The notes below the pieces were generated by a model. It saw only the letters and a list, made by a program, of their open reading frames with translations, did no database searches and had not been told where the DNA came from. From the NCBI GenBank assembly GCA_046294625.1, contig JBKBKN010000009.1:1-64000 (forward strand): 64,000 bases of DNA, in the 5' to 3' direction. Positions within the stretch are counted from its first letter, which is position 1. The number at the start of each line of letters is the position of its first letter. The position numbers and the translations under genes were made by a program. Below are positions 7,386 to 14,155 of the stretch, in pieces. The DNA comes from JBKBKN01 sp046294625 (GTDB lineage: Bacteria; Bacteroidota; Bacteroidia; M30B66).

Positions 7386-8108
7386 ATGAAATTTATAAGT
7401 CGTTCATCAAAAGCAAAAGCGATAATTTGTATATCAACTTTTTACATGAATTTATCTGAGTCAAAGCTTCATGCTCAAACTTCTGAAATTTGGTTTGGAT
7501 ATATTACTTCGTCTAGAATTTCAGAGCGGTCAGCTCTTTGGAATGATTTTCATTATGTTGGGACATCCTTTTTAGCCTTAAGAACCGGATATACCTTTTT
7601 TCCGCATCAAAATGTAGATATCACCGCGGGCTATGCCTATGTAATCACAGCTACTCCCTTTTCCACCCAATTGATCAGACCGGAAGATCGTCCCTGGGGA
7701 CAGATCGTTTGGCGTTACTTTCCGCTCGAAAACATCCGACTTCGCTCTCGCTTTCGCTACGATGCTCGATTTCGAAGAAATATCAGCGATTCTGAAGTGC
7801 TTAGCGATATTGTTTTAGCGCACAGGCTACGGATAATGCAAGATGTTCGATATCAAATAAAACGATGGAGCAACAACCGTAAACTACATTTCAATATCAT
7901 GTATGAAGGTCTTTTCAATGCCGGGCCGCATGGACGAAGAGGTACGGACCAACATCGATATTATTTACTTCCCGGATTTCAATTCGGCAATTTCAATCTC
8001 ATGGTTGGAACGCATCTCAGGAGTATCAGAACGGCAAGTGGCAACAACATTCGTTATGGAGCCTGCTTTTGGCTCACACATATTTTCGATTTACGCAAGC
8101 GACAATAA
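7386..8108 (+). CDS. DUF2490-like putative outer-membrane beta-barrel protein
   Basis: 240 residues with an N-terminal hydrophobic stretch and a likely signal peptide ending near HAQTSEIW (about residue 31). The rest alternates aromatic and polar residues in the way of a small beta-barrel (LALRTGYTFFPHQNVDITAGYAYV, RLRSRFRYDARFRR when read in pieces). The GYAYV, RPEDRPWGQIVWR and arginine-rich strands resemble DUF2490 proteins of Bacteroidota, which are predicted outer-membrane proteins of unknown role. It is monocistronic and followed by a long gene-free region. Confidence 0.65.
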   Translation: MKFISRSSKAKAIICISTFYMNLSESKLHAQTSEIWFGYITSSRISERSALWNDFHYVGTSFLALRTGYTFFPHQNVDITAGYAYVITATPFSTQLIRPEDRPWGQIVWRYFPLENIRLRSRFRYDARFRRNISDSEVLSDIVLAHRLRIMQDVRYQIKRWSNNRKLHFNIMYEGLFNAGPHGRRGTDQHRYYLLPGFQFGNFNLMVGTHLRSIRTASGNNIRYGACFWLTHIFDLRKRQ

Positions 8109-8828
8109 AACGGTGGAGGCTTGGAACAATAGAAGATTTTTTTAAACACAAATCAATTGCACCAACATAAATGAAAATAAACATATCAGAGCCAGTATGA
8201 ACAACCTAATCCAATTTGCATCAAAAGTAAAAATAATCACACGACCTTTATCAAATCTATTTGACAGCCGTTGTTAGCACATGATTTTCACAATAATGGG
8301 ATGATTACATGATTTTTTTTGTTAAGTTTAACCCACAAGTTGCAGCCATCTTGAAACTCAATTGTTTTTGCTGCGCGCATTACAATTGAATCAAATGCTT
8401 CGCTTTAACACGTCTGAAATAGAAGCTTAAGCAATTGCCGCAGCGACTTGATAAACCGCCGAGCATTATAAAATTCGCTGTATAAGTAAACACCTCCAAA
8501 TCGATGCAGAACTTTTCAAGCATTAAAATTTTCGTTAAACCATGTTTATATGATAAAAGCACTCCGTAGGTAAAGCCCTCCTGCAAGAGTTTTTAAGCAA
8601 CGATTATCAACCTAGTGTCATTTTGGCATTTTATCTATCAAAAAATCAGGCAATTTGGGATGCTTGCTGCCATAATGACATAAACGAAATTTCACTTCAT
8701 CGCTCTGGTTACATCGGCAAAACATATAAATTGCTATTTACATGCTAATTGCAAACATGATTTTGTAGTTAATAAAATAGTTGGTATAAAAGTTGAAAAC
8801 TGCTCAATTGAAAATTTAAAAGTTAATT
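8109..8828. other. Gene-free AT-rich stretch left of the assembly gap
   Basis: About 720 nt with no frame that shows family motifs, no terminator-like hairpin and no obvious repeat. A 68-codon minus-strand frame exists but its composition is not protein-like. The base composition is AT-rich like the heat-shock genes to the right. Confidence 0.6.
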
Positions 8829-8928
8829 NNNNNNNNNNNNNNNNNNNNNNNNNNNNNNNNNNNNNNNNNNNNNNNNNNNNNNNNNNNNNNNNNNNNNNNN
8901 NNNNNNNNNNNNNNNNNNNNNNNNNNNN
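8829..8928. other. Assembly gap of 100 N
   Basis: Exactly 100 consecutive N, the usual placeholder for a scaffold join of unknown length. The promoter of the first hsp20 gene, and possibly additional genes, lie in the gap. Linkage of the left 8.8 kb to the rest is by scaffolding only. Confidence 0.98.
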
Positions 8929-8943
8929 TTTAACCATCAAAAA

Positions 8944-8949
8944 AGGAGG
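8944..8949 (+). promoter_or_regulatory. Perfect Shine-Dalgarno AGGAGG before hsp20
   Basis: AGGAGG lies 5 nt before the ATG of the first Hsp20 gene. Bacteroidota genes generally lack Shine-Dalgarno sequences, and the other starts checked in this window do too, so this site is exceptional here. Confidence 0.75.
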
Positions 8950-8954
8950 TATTT

Positions 8955-9401
8955 ATGACACTATTAAGAAGAAACGATTATTTCCCATCTTGGGCAAATT
9001 TTGTTAATGACTTTTTTAATACTGATTTGTCAGATTGGTCAAATCGCCATTATTCAGACACTAACACAACTTTACCTGCAGTAAACATTAAAGAAAACAA
9101 TGATGCTTTTATGGTAGAAATGGCTGCACCCGGAATGATAAAAGACGATTTCAAAATCGAACTTAACAACGATTTACTTACCATTTCATCTGAAAAGAAA
9201 AACGAAAACGAAACCAAAGAAGGTGAAACCTACACACGCAGAGAATATAGCTATCAATCATTTAGCCGTTCATTTACTTTACCAAAATCCGTAGATGCAG
9301 AAAAAATTTCTGCCAAGTACGAAAACGGAGTATTGTATATTGAAATACCTAAAAAAGAAGAAGCAAAGCCAAAACCAATAAAACAAATTTCGATTTCGTA
9401 A
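8955..9401 (+). CDS. Hsp20/alpha-crystallin small heat-shock protein (first copy)
   Basis: 148 residues. A short N-terminal arm (to about 38) precedes the alpha-crystallin domain with LPAVNIKENNDAFMVEMAAPG, the acidic DDFKIELNNDLLTIS strand, YTRREYSYQSFSRSFTLP, and the signature ENGVLYIEIPK; the tail ends KPIKQISIS, containing the I-x-I anchor (ISIS). Such ATP-independent chaperones hold unfolding proteins for refolding by DnaK/DnaJ. It heads an AT-rich cluster with a second Hsp20, a lipoprotein and a DnaJ-type protein. It starts behind a strong Shine-Dalgarno, and a very stable hairpin follows the stop. Confidence 0.95.
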   Translation: MTLLRRNDYFPSWANFVNDFFNTDLSDWSNRHYSDTNTTLPAVNIKENNDAFMVEMAAPGMIKDDFKIELNNDLLTISSEKKNENETKEGETYTRREYSYQSFSRSFTLPKSVDAEKISAKYENGVLYIEIPKKEEAKPKPIKQISIS

Positions 9402-9413
9402 TGAAACGTCGAT

Positions 9414-9447
9414 AACACACCTGCGGTTGGTTAACCGCAGGTGTGTT
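9414..9447 (+). terminator. Strong hairpin after the first hsp20
   Basis: A perfect 15-bp stem (AACACACCTGCGGTT and its complement) with a GGTT loop lies 12 nt after the stop codon. There is no long T-run, so it may act as a partial terminator or as a 3-prime stabiliser that raises the level of the first hsp20 over the downstream genes. Confidence 0.7.
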
Positions 9448-9484
9448 CCTAAATCTTCATGTTGAATTATAATACTATAATGTC

Positions 9485-9925
9485 ATGAAATTATTTAAAT
9501 GGAATATATCAGATATTAAACCTAAATTTCCTAAAATAGTAGAAAAATTTTTTGGAAAAAAAATATCCGATGCAACAGGTCCTAACGAAGAAATTGCATC
9601 AGTTCCATTGGTCAATATCGCAGATGAAGATAGCGCATTTGAAGTGAACGTAGCCCTTCCCGGACTTGACAAAAAAGATATTAAAATCGAAATTCAAAAC
9701 GATTGTTTAGTTATCTTCTCGGAAAAGAAGTATGAAAAAGAAGAGAAAAATAAGAATTGGATGCGCCGCGAATATGGGTATGCTTCATTTCAACGAATAT
9801 TTCAATTACCTGAAAGTGCCGACCAAAATAAAGTACAGGCTGAAATGAAAAATGGTGTACTTACGATTAAAGTGGCAAAGAAAAAAGATTATTTAGAAAA
9901 GAAAAAATATATTTCTATTCAATAA
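9485..9925 (+). CDS. Hsp20/alpha-crystallin small heat-shock protein (second copy)
   Basis: 146 residues, a diverged paralogue of the gene before it. The alpha-crystallin domain (about 40-140) contains VPLVNIADEDSAFEVNVALPG, KKDIKIEIQNDCLVIFSEKK, MRREYGYASFQRIFQLPE, and the signature KNGVLTIKVAKK; it ends in YISIQ with the I-x-I-type tail. Having two divergent Hsp20 copies side by side suggests hetero-oligomers or division of labour. It is followed after 20 nt by the lipoprotein gene. Confidence 0.95.
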   Translation: MKLFKWNISDIKPKFPKIVEKFFGKKISDATGPNEEIASVPLVNIADEDSAFEVNVALPGLDKKDIKIEIQNDCLVIFSEKKYEKEEKNKNWMRREYGYASFQRIFQLPESADQNKVQAEMKNGVLTIKVAKKKDYLEKKKYISIQ

Positions 9926-9945
9926 CATTTAAAAGTAATGAGATT

Positions 9946-10422
9946 ATGAAAACCGAATGGATAAAAATGTTCATTGCATTTTCATTAATCTTTTCGAGCT
10001 GCAATGGACAAGAAACCAATTTTAAAAATAGTAAAAGTTTAACTGATACAGCATCAGTAAGCAATAATTATCCTAAGGAGAACATCAAAGTAAATAAAGA
10101 GTACGACCAAAATGGTAACTTAATTCGTTACGATTCCACTTATACCTACTTTTACTCTAATGTTGACGGAAATAAAGCTGCATTAGACAGTATTTTTAAT
10201 AATTTCCGCAATATGTTTAACCACACCTACCCCTTCTCTACAAAGCCTTATTTCGATAATTTATTTTTTCAGGATAGTTTATTGCAATACGATTTTTATA
10301 AAAAAGATTTTTTCTTAAACCGCTATAAGCAAAATATGCAACAGCTGGATAGACTTTTTCTGGAAATGGATTCTGTCAAAAATAAATTTTTTATTGAGCA
10401 ATTTCCTGAAAAAAGAAAATGA
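9946..10422 (+). CDS. Putative lipoprotein of the heat-shock cluster, unknown function
   Basis: 158 residues. The N-terminus is a type II signal peptide: basic MKTEWIK, hydrophobic core, and a lipobox ending FSSC at residue 19, so it is probably lipidated and envelope-bound. The mature part is polar and rich in Asn, Lys, Phe and Tyr, with no recognised domain; residues 90-155 look largely helical (repeated F/L heptad-like spacing around NRYKQNMQQLDRLFLEMD). It lies 20 nt after the second hsp20 and is followed by a hairpin, so it is likely the last gene of that transcript. An envelope stress role is suggested only by context. Confidence 0.7.
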   Translation: MKTEWIKMFIAFSLIFSSCNGQETNFKNSKSLTDTASVSNNYPKENIKVNKEYDQNGNLIRYDSTYTYFYSNVDGNKAALDSIFNNFRNMFNHTYPFSTKPYFDNLFFQDSLLQYDFYKKDFFLNRYKQNMQQLDRLFLEMDSVKNKFFIEQFPEKRK

Positions 10423-10439
10423 CAAAAGGAGTTCTTAAA

Positions 10440-10480
10440 ATCATATCGATGTTTTTACTTTCACAAAACATCGATATGAT
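10440..10480. terminator. 16-bp inverted repeat after the lipoprotein gene
   Basis: Perfect 16-bp arms (10440-10455 and 10465-10480, core CATATCGATG) with a 9-nt loop begin 17 nt downstream of the stop codon. The AT-rich arms and missing T-tract make it a weaker intrinsic terminator; it could also serve as a protein-binding palindrome. Confidence 0.55.
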
Positions 10481-11046
10481 TATCAAATACGAATCACTAA
10501 CATGATGATTGGGTTGATATTATGCATTTTTCTCGTTTTGAGCATGTTTACAGGTATAAGCTTAAAAAATAAATTGGGGGGATTTTGGCCAATTCCAATG
10601 GCAAAGACTTTTGCAGTACAGTGGTTGGCAGAAAGTTATTCTTTGCCTACGGTTGTAAAAGTCCTTGTGCCCGTGGTGCTTGTAACTTATCACAGCATAC
10701 ACACACGCTATCCGTAAATTGTAACTTTAAATTGTAATTTTTAAAAGAAATGTTGAAAGGTGCAGTATTGTTTAAGCAATGATTTTTTATGTAAATGGCT
10801 TATTGAATTGAATTATGCTTAAGAGTCACCAACTTTTGCCTGCATTTACAGTCATTAATATTTGATACTGTCATTAGCGCAAAAAAACAGAACGAATCCA
10901 ATTTGAACAATTGAAAATAATGCACATAAAAAAAGAAACTTTGCTTTAGAACGCAGCGAAAAAGGCCATTGTTAGTTTATCTTCAATTGCTGTTTAACTA
11001 TTTGATGCATCTCATAGGCACAAGTGATAATTAATGTTTAAAAGAT
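10481..11046. other. Spacer between the hsp20 and dnaJ parts of the cluster
   Basis: About 570 nt. A 71-codon frame at 10502-10717 starts with a hydrophobic stretch but its second half reads like untranslated DNA and it matches no family I know; I do not call it. The stretch after 10717 shows no gene or clear repeat. The dnaJ promoter should be near 10950-11040 but no clean TAnnTTTG was seen. Confidence 0.5.
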
Positions 11047-11973
11047 ATGGAATACAAAGATTATTATAAAATTTTGGGTGTTGACAAAAAGGCATCGCAA
11101 GACGTGATTAAAAAAGCATATCGGAAATTAGCCTTAAAATATCATCCCGACAAAAATCAGGGAAATATGGAAGCAGAAGAAAAATTTAAACAAATAGGAG
11201 AAGCCTATGAAGTGCTTGGCGATGCCGAAAAACGAAAAAAATACGATGCACTAGGCGAAAATTGGAAAAACTTCCAATCAGGTCAAGCATATTCAAGTGG
11301 AAATCCATTCGGAAATTTCAATTTCGGTCAGGGAGGAACTTATGTAGAGATGGATATGGAAGATTTTATGAAGGGAAACAACCAGTTTTCGGATTTCTTT
11401 AATGCATTTTTTGGTGGCAAAAATAGAGCGAAATCGTCCGGTTTTTATGATTCTTACTCCAACTTCCAACCAGCAGCCAATCTAGAAACAACAATTGAAA
11501 TCACTCTAGAAGAAGCATTCAAAGGCACTTCAAGAATAATTCAATTGGAAAATGAAAAAATTAGAATCAATATAAAGCCTGGTATTGCCGACGAACAAAC
11601 TTTGAGAATTAAAGGAAAAGGGCAAAAGGGTTCAAATGGTCGAAGCGGTGACTTATTTGTGAAAATTAAAGTTATGAACCATCAAAAATTTGAACGCAAG
11701 GGAAACGACTTAATGGTAACCCAAAAAATTGATCTGTTCACAGCTGTGCTTGGAGGAGAAATAATTGTTGAAACCATTGATGGAAAAGTTAAATTACCAA
11801 TCCCCTCCGGAACCCAAAACGGAAAAATATTCAGATTGAGAAATAAAGGCATGCCTGTGTACGATAACACAAATCATTTTGGAGATTTATATGTAAAAAT
11901 TGAAGTTCAAATACCTGAATTACAGAATGAAAAGCAAAAAATGCTATTTGAACAACTCAAAACCTTATTTTAA
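11047..11973 (+). CDS. cbpA: CbpA-like J-domain co-chaperone (DnaJ without zinc finger)
   Basis: 308 residues. The N-terminal J-domain (4-68) has the HPD tripeptide at 33-35, required to stimulate the DnaK ATPase. A Gly/Phe-rich linker (about 75-145) follows, then the C-terminal substrate-binding domain starting at ANLETTIEITLEEAFKGTSR (about 140) and running to the end with GDLFVKIKV and LPIPSGTQNGKIFRLRNKGMP. The CXXCXGXG zinc centre of true DnaJ is absent, so this is a class B/CbpA type. It pairs with the Hsp20 genes upstream as a holdase-foldase set and is followed 21 nt later by a small unknown gene in the place where cbpM usually sits. Confidence 0.9.
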   Translation: MEYKDYYKILGVDKKASQDVIKKAYRKLALKYHPDKNQGNMEAEEKFKQIGEAYEVLGDAEKRKKYDALGENWKNFQSGQAYSSGNPFGNFNFGQGGTYVEMDMEDFMKGNNQFSDFFNAFFGGKNRAKSSGFYDSYSNFQPAANLETTIEITLEEAFKGTSRIIQLENEKIRINIKPGIADEQTLRIKGKGQKGSNGRSGDLFVKIKVMNHQKFERKGNDLMVTQKIDLFTAVLGGEIIVETIDGKVKLPIPSGTQNGKIFRLRNKGMPVYDNTNHFGDLYVKIEVQIPELQNEKQKMLFEQLKTLF

Positions 11974-11994
11974 AAAATCTAAATTCATCAGCAC

Positions 11995-12348
11995 ATGAAC
12001 ATAATAAATTATCCTGTACCAATTCATGAGATAATAGGCCGATTCCAAGAAGCAATGCACGAGGTGGAGTTATGCTACAGAACTTCTGATTTATATCGGG
12101 CAGGAATAGAAACGGAGGCAGACTTGAACGAAGCATTACGCAAAACCATCTATATTTTGCGTTTAGCGAATGTGGATACTACTCCTTATTTAAAAAGAAT
12201 TTATATTACTGAAATTGACAGCGGCAAAACTTACATGGATTGGAAGATGAATAAGATTACTTTTTTCATAGTATTATTAAATGCAGAGTGTCAAAACTCC
12301 GTCATTTTAAAATGGAAAAAGAAGATTTTAGAATTAATTCAGAATTAA
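11995..12348 (+). CDS. Small protein downstream of cbpA, unknown
   Basis: 117 residues, not recognised. No signal peptide or membrane segment. It reads as a compact alpha/beta protein with the stretch DLNEALRKTIYILRLANVD in the middle and a C-terminal half with WKMNKITFF and WKKKILELI. Its position 21 nt after a CbpA-like gene is where the modulator CbpM is normally encoded, and its length is similar (CbpM about 100), but no MerR/CbpM motif is seen. A co-chaperone modulator role is inference from context only. Confidence 0.6.
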   Translation: MNIINYPVPIHEIIGRFQEAMHEVELCYRTSDLYRAGIETEADLNEALRKTIYILRLANVDTTPYLKRIYITEIDSGKTYMDWKMNKITFFIVLLNAECQNSVILKWKKKILELIQN

Positions 12349-12522
12349 AATCTATTGAAGTTGTTGTGAGCGAATTGCCATCTTGGCGATTAATATTTTG
12401 GCAAAGCGTAAAGTACAAGTAGCCATCAGATATAAGGAACAAAGTTGAACTTTTCTCTCACGAAAATTCACTTCCCGCAGCCGCAAAGCATACCACAAGC
12501 AGTTTTCTCAACAAATTGAGAT

Positions 12523-12975
12523 CTATTTCCATCGAGCACGATCTAATTCGCGCTTTGTATCCTTGTCTTTCAGGTTCAGGCGTTTATCGTAGAGTTTCTT
12601 GCCCTTTGCCAAAGCGATGTGCAGCTTGGCTAAACCTTTTTCGTTAAAGAATAATTCAATCGGTATAATGGTGAGTCCTTGATCCTTAAGTTTAGTGACT
12701 AATTTGCGTAATTCCTTTTTCTGCAACAGCAGCTTACGATCACGCTTGGGCTCATGATTGGCATATCCGCCCTTCTCATACTCAGCGATATACATGTTGC
12801 GAACCACCAAATCGTCGCCATCGAATGTGCAATAGGCATCGGTAATATTAACCTTACCCTGACGAATCGATTTGATTTCCGTGCCGGTCAACACCATGCC
12901 CGCTTTGAACTCATCTAAAAAATGATATTCAAATGATGCTCTTTTGTTTTTTATTTGTGGATTGCGCTCGCCCAA
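12523..12975 (-). CDS. smpB: SsrA-binding protein
   Basis: 150 residues, full length. SmpB binds tmRNA and brings it to stalled ribosomes for trans-translation. The beta-barrel core is clear: NKRASFEYHFLDEFKAGMVL, GTEIKSIRQGKVNI, and YEKGGYANHEPKRDRKLLL, and the basic C-terminal tail LYDKRLNLKDKDTKRELDRA that mimics a codon-anticodon interaction is present. No in-frame ATG lies before the conserved NKRASF; the best start is a TTG giving MGERNPQIK, 20 nt after a perfect -7 TAGCTTTG. The tmRNA gene is not in this window. Confidence 0.95.
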   Translation of the reverse strand: MGERNPQIKNKRASFEYHFLDEFKAGMVLTGTEIKSIRQGKVNITDAYCTFDGDDLVVRNMYIAEYEKGGYANHEPKRDRKLLLQKKELRKLVTKLKDQGLTIIPIELFFNEKGLAKLHIALAKGKKLYDKRLNLKDKDTKRELDRARWK

Positions 12976-12995
12976 GTCTCTTTCATTAAGGGCTG

Positions 12996-13003
12996 CAAAG
13001 CTA
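12996..13003 (-). promoter_or_regulatory. -7 element for smpB
   Basis: The minus strand reads TAGCTTTG, a perfect TAnnTTTG, ending 20 nt before the proposed TTG start. It supports the start choice because transcription from here would leave a leader of only about 14 nt. Confidence 0.5.
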
Positions 13004-13050
13004 CAGAATTAAATGCTGCAATTTTATCTTTACTCCTTTCAGATAAAAAT

Positions 13051-13587
13051 CTACAAACTTGATTCTACCATCAAAATAGCCAACTTTCGGTCAACCCCCA
13101 TCACTGGCAAAATTAATTGAATCTGATTACCATCTCGCTTGCTTCTTAAACCGGGAATATCGACGAAAACTGTTTCCATAGCCGACTGACCTTCTTCTTT
13201 TTTGTCGGTTGAAAATGTAATCAATCGAGTGGAAGGATCAACTAAGCTAATCTTTTGAATACCATTGTATTGAAGAAGTTCATTTGAATAACGACTTACT
13301 TCTTCCATATTGTTTCTTAGCAACTCGCTTCGCACCGACCAAGCAAAAATTCGAATCATGTTTTCAAAGCCATTTTGGTTCAAACTATCTAGCTTGTGTT
13401 CGTATATCTGGATCGTCTCTTGAAGCTTTTGTTGCTGAGCTTTTATGGCTTTACGGTGGCCAAGACTATTGATAAACATCCAAAAAATGAGTATCAGAAT
13501 GATAGCCAAAGCTGCACTAAAGTTCTTGTTTTGTTTAAGGTAGGCTATTAACTTATTTTCTTGTTGTTGCGATTCGTTAATGCTCAT
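13051..13587 (-). CDS. Single-pass membrane protein with coiled coil, unknown
   Basis: 178 residues from the ATG that gives MSINESQQQENK; a 12-residue extension upstream is possible but less convincing. A short cytoplasmic N-terminus leads into one transmembrane helix (about 23-44, AALAIILILIFWMFINSLG), then a coiled coil (about 47-75, AQQQKLQETIQIYEHKLDSL) and an extracytoplasmic domain with ISLVDPSTRLITFSTDKKEEG and LPVMGVDRKLAILMVES. That last part resembles the beta-sheet of single-Cache/PAS-like sensor folds, but I do not recognise a named family. It is monocistronic. Confidence 0.75.
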   Translation of the reverse strand: MSINESQQQENKLIAYLKQNKNFSAALAIILILIFWMFINSLGHRKAIKAQQQKLQETIQIYEHKLDSLNQNGFENMIRIFAWSVRSELLRNNMEEVSRYSNELLQYNGIQKISLVDPSTRLITFSTDKKEEGQSAMETVFVDIPGLRSKRDGNQIQLILPVMGVDRKLAILMVESSL

Positions 13588-13769
13588 ATTAAAAATGTAA
13601 TGAATTGATACAAAGTTACTCACTATAAATGAATTTTTGATTTTTGGGAAAATATTTATGGCACTTTTTTACTGAATAAGGGCTGCAATAGCTAAGCACC
13701 GATTGGAAAGAGGTGATTTACAGGAAGTATCGCAAGGTTTTTAGAAGCTAAAATATACGGTTTATTAAA

Positions 13770-14070
13770 GGTCTTTCTATCGCCTCTTCGGGATTTGCGC
13801 TTAGTCGATTTATTGGATTACAATCATTTCATCCCTTTGGGATTATATTTTATGTAGGATTTGTGTTGGATAAGCTAATGTCACCCCCTTTGGGGTTTAA
13901 GCCTTTAACAAATATAGGATGTTACAATCATTTCATCCCTTTGGGATTATAGTTTTTGCAGGAGTTGTATTGGTTAAAGCTAATGTCACCTATTCGGGGT
14001 TTGCGCTTAGTTAATTTATTGGGTTACAGTCATTTCATCTGCTCTGGATTTATGCTGGTCGATTAGGAAT
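13770..14070. repeat. Tandem array of about 104-bp units with small palindromes
   Basis: A 30-bp core is repeated exactly at 13818-13847 and 13922-13951, with a decayed third copy from 14024; the period is 104 then 102 bp. A second module (GCTAATGTCACC then a GGGG-type segment) alternates with it at 13874 and 13978, and its right part recurs from about 13781 (CGGGATTTGCGCTTAG). Each core holds a little palindrome (ATCCC-TTT-GGGAT) and the other module another (CCCC-TTT-GGGG). About 2.7 units fill the gap between two minus-strand genes. No coding frame runs through it. Confidence 0.85.
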
Positions 14071-14155
14071 GAATATTTAGTAAAAAGATATTTAGCTGAA
14101 TTGCTTAAAATAAAATTTTTCTAAGTGCTAAAAATGCTAAATGTAGCCTTGCCTT

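Noticed and set aside
10502..10717. 71-codon frame with a hydrophobic N-terminus between the hairpin and dnaJ
   Set aside because: Hydrophobicity is an effect of AT-rich codons; the second half is unlike protein and no neighbouring start or stop pattern supports it.
13770..14070. CRISPR array
   Set aside because: Repeat period is about 104 bp with related intervening sequence and only two to three units; spacers are not unique and no cas genes are near.
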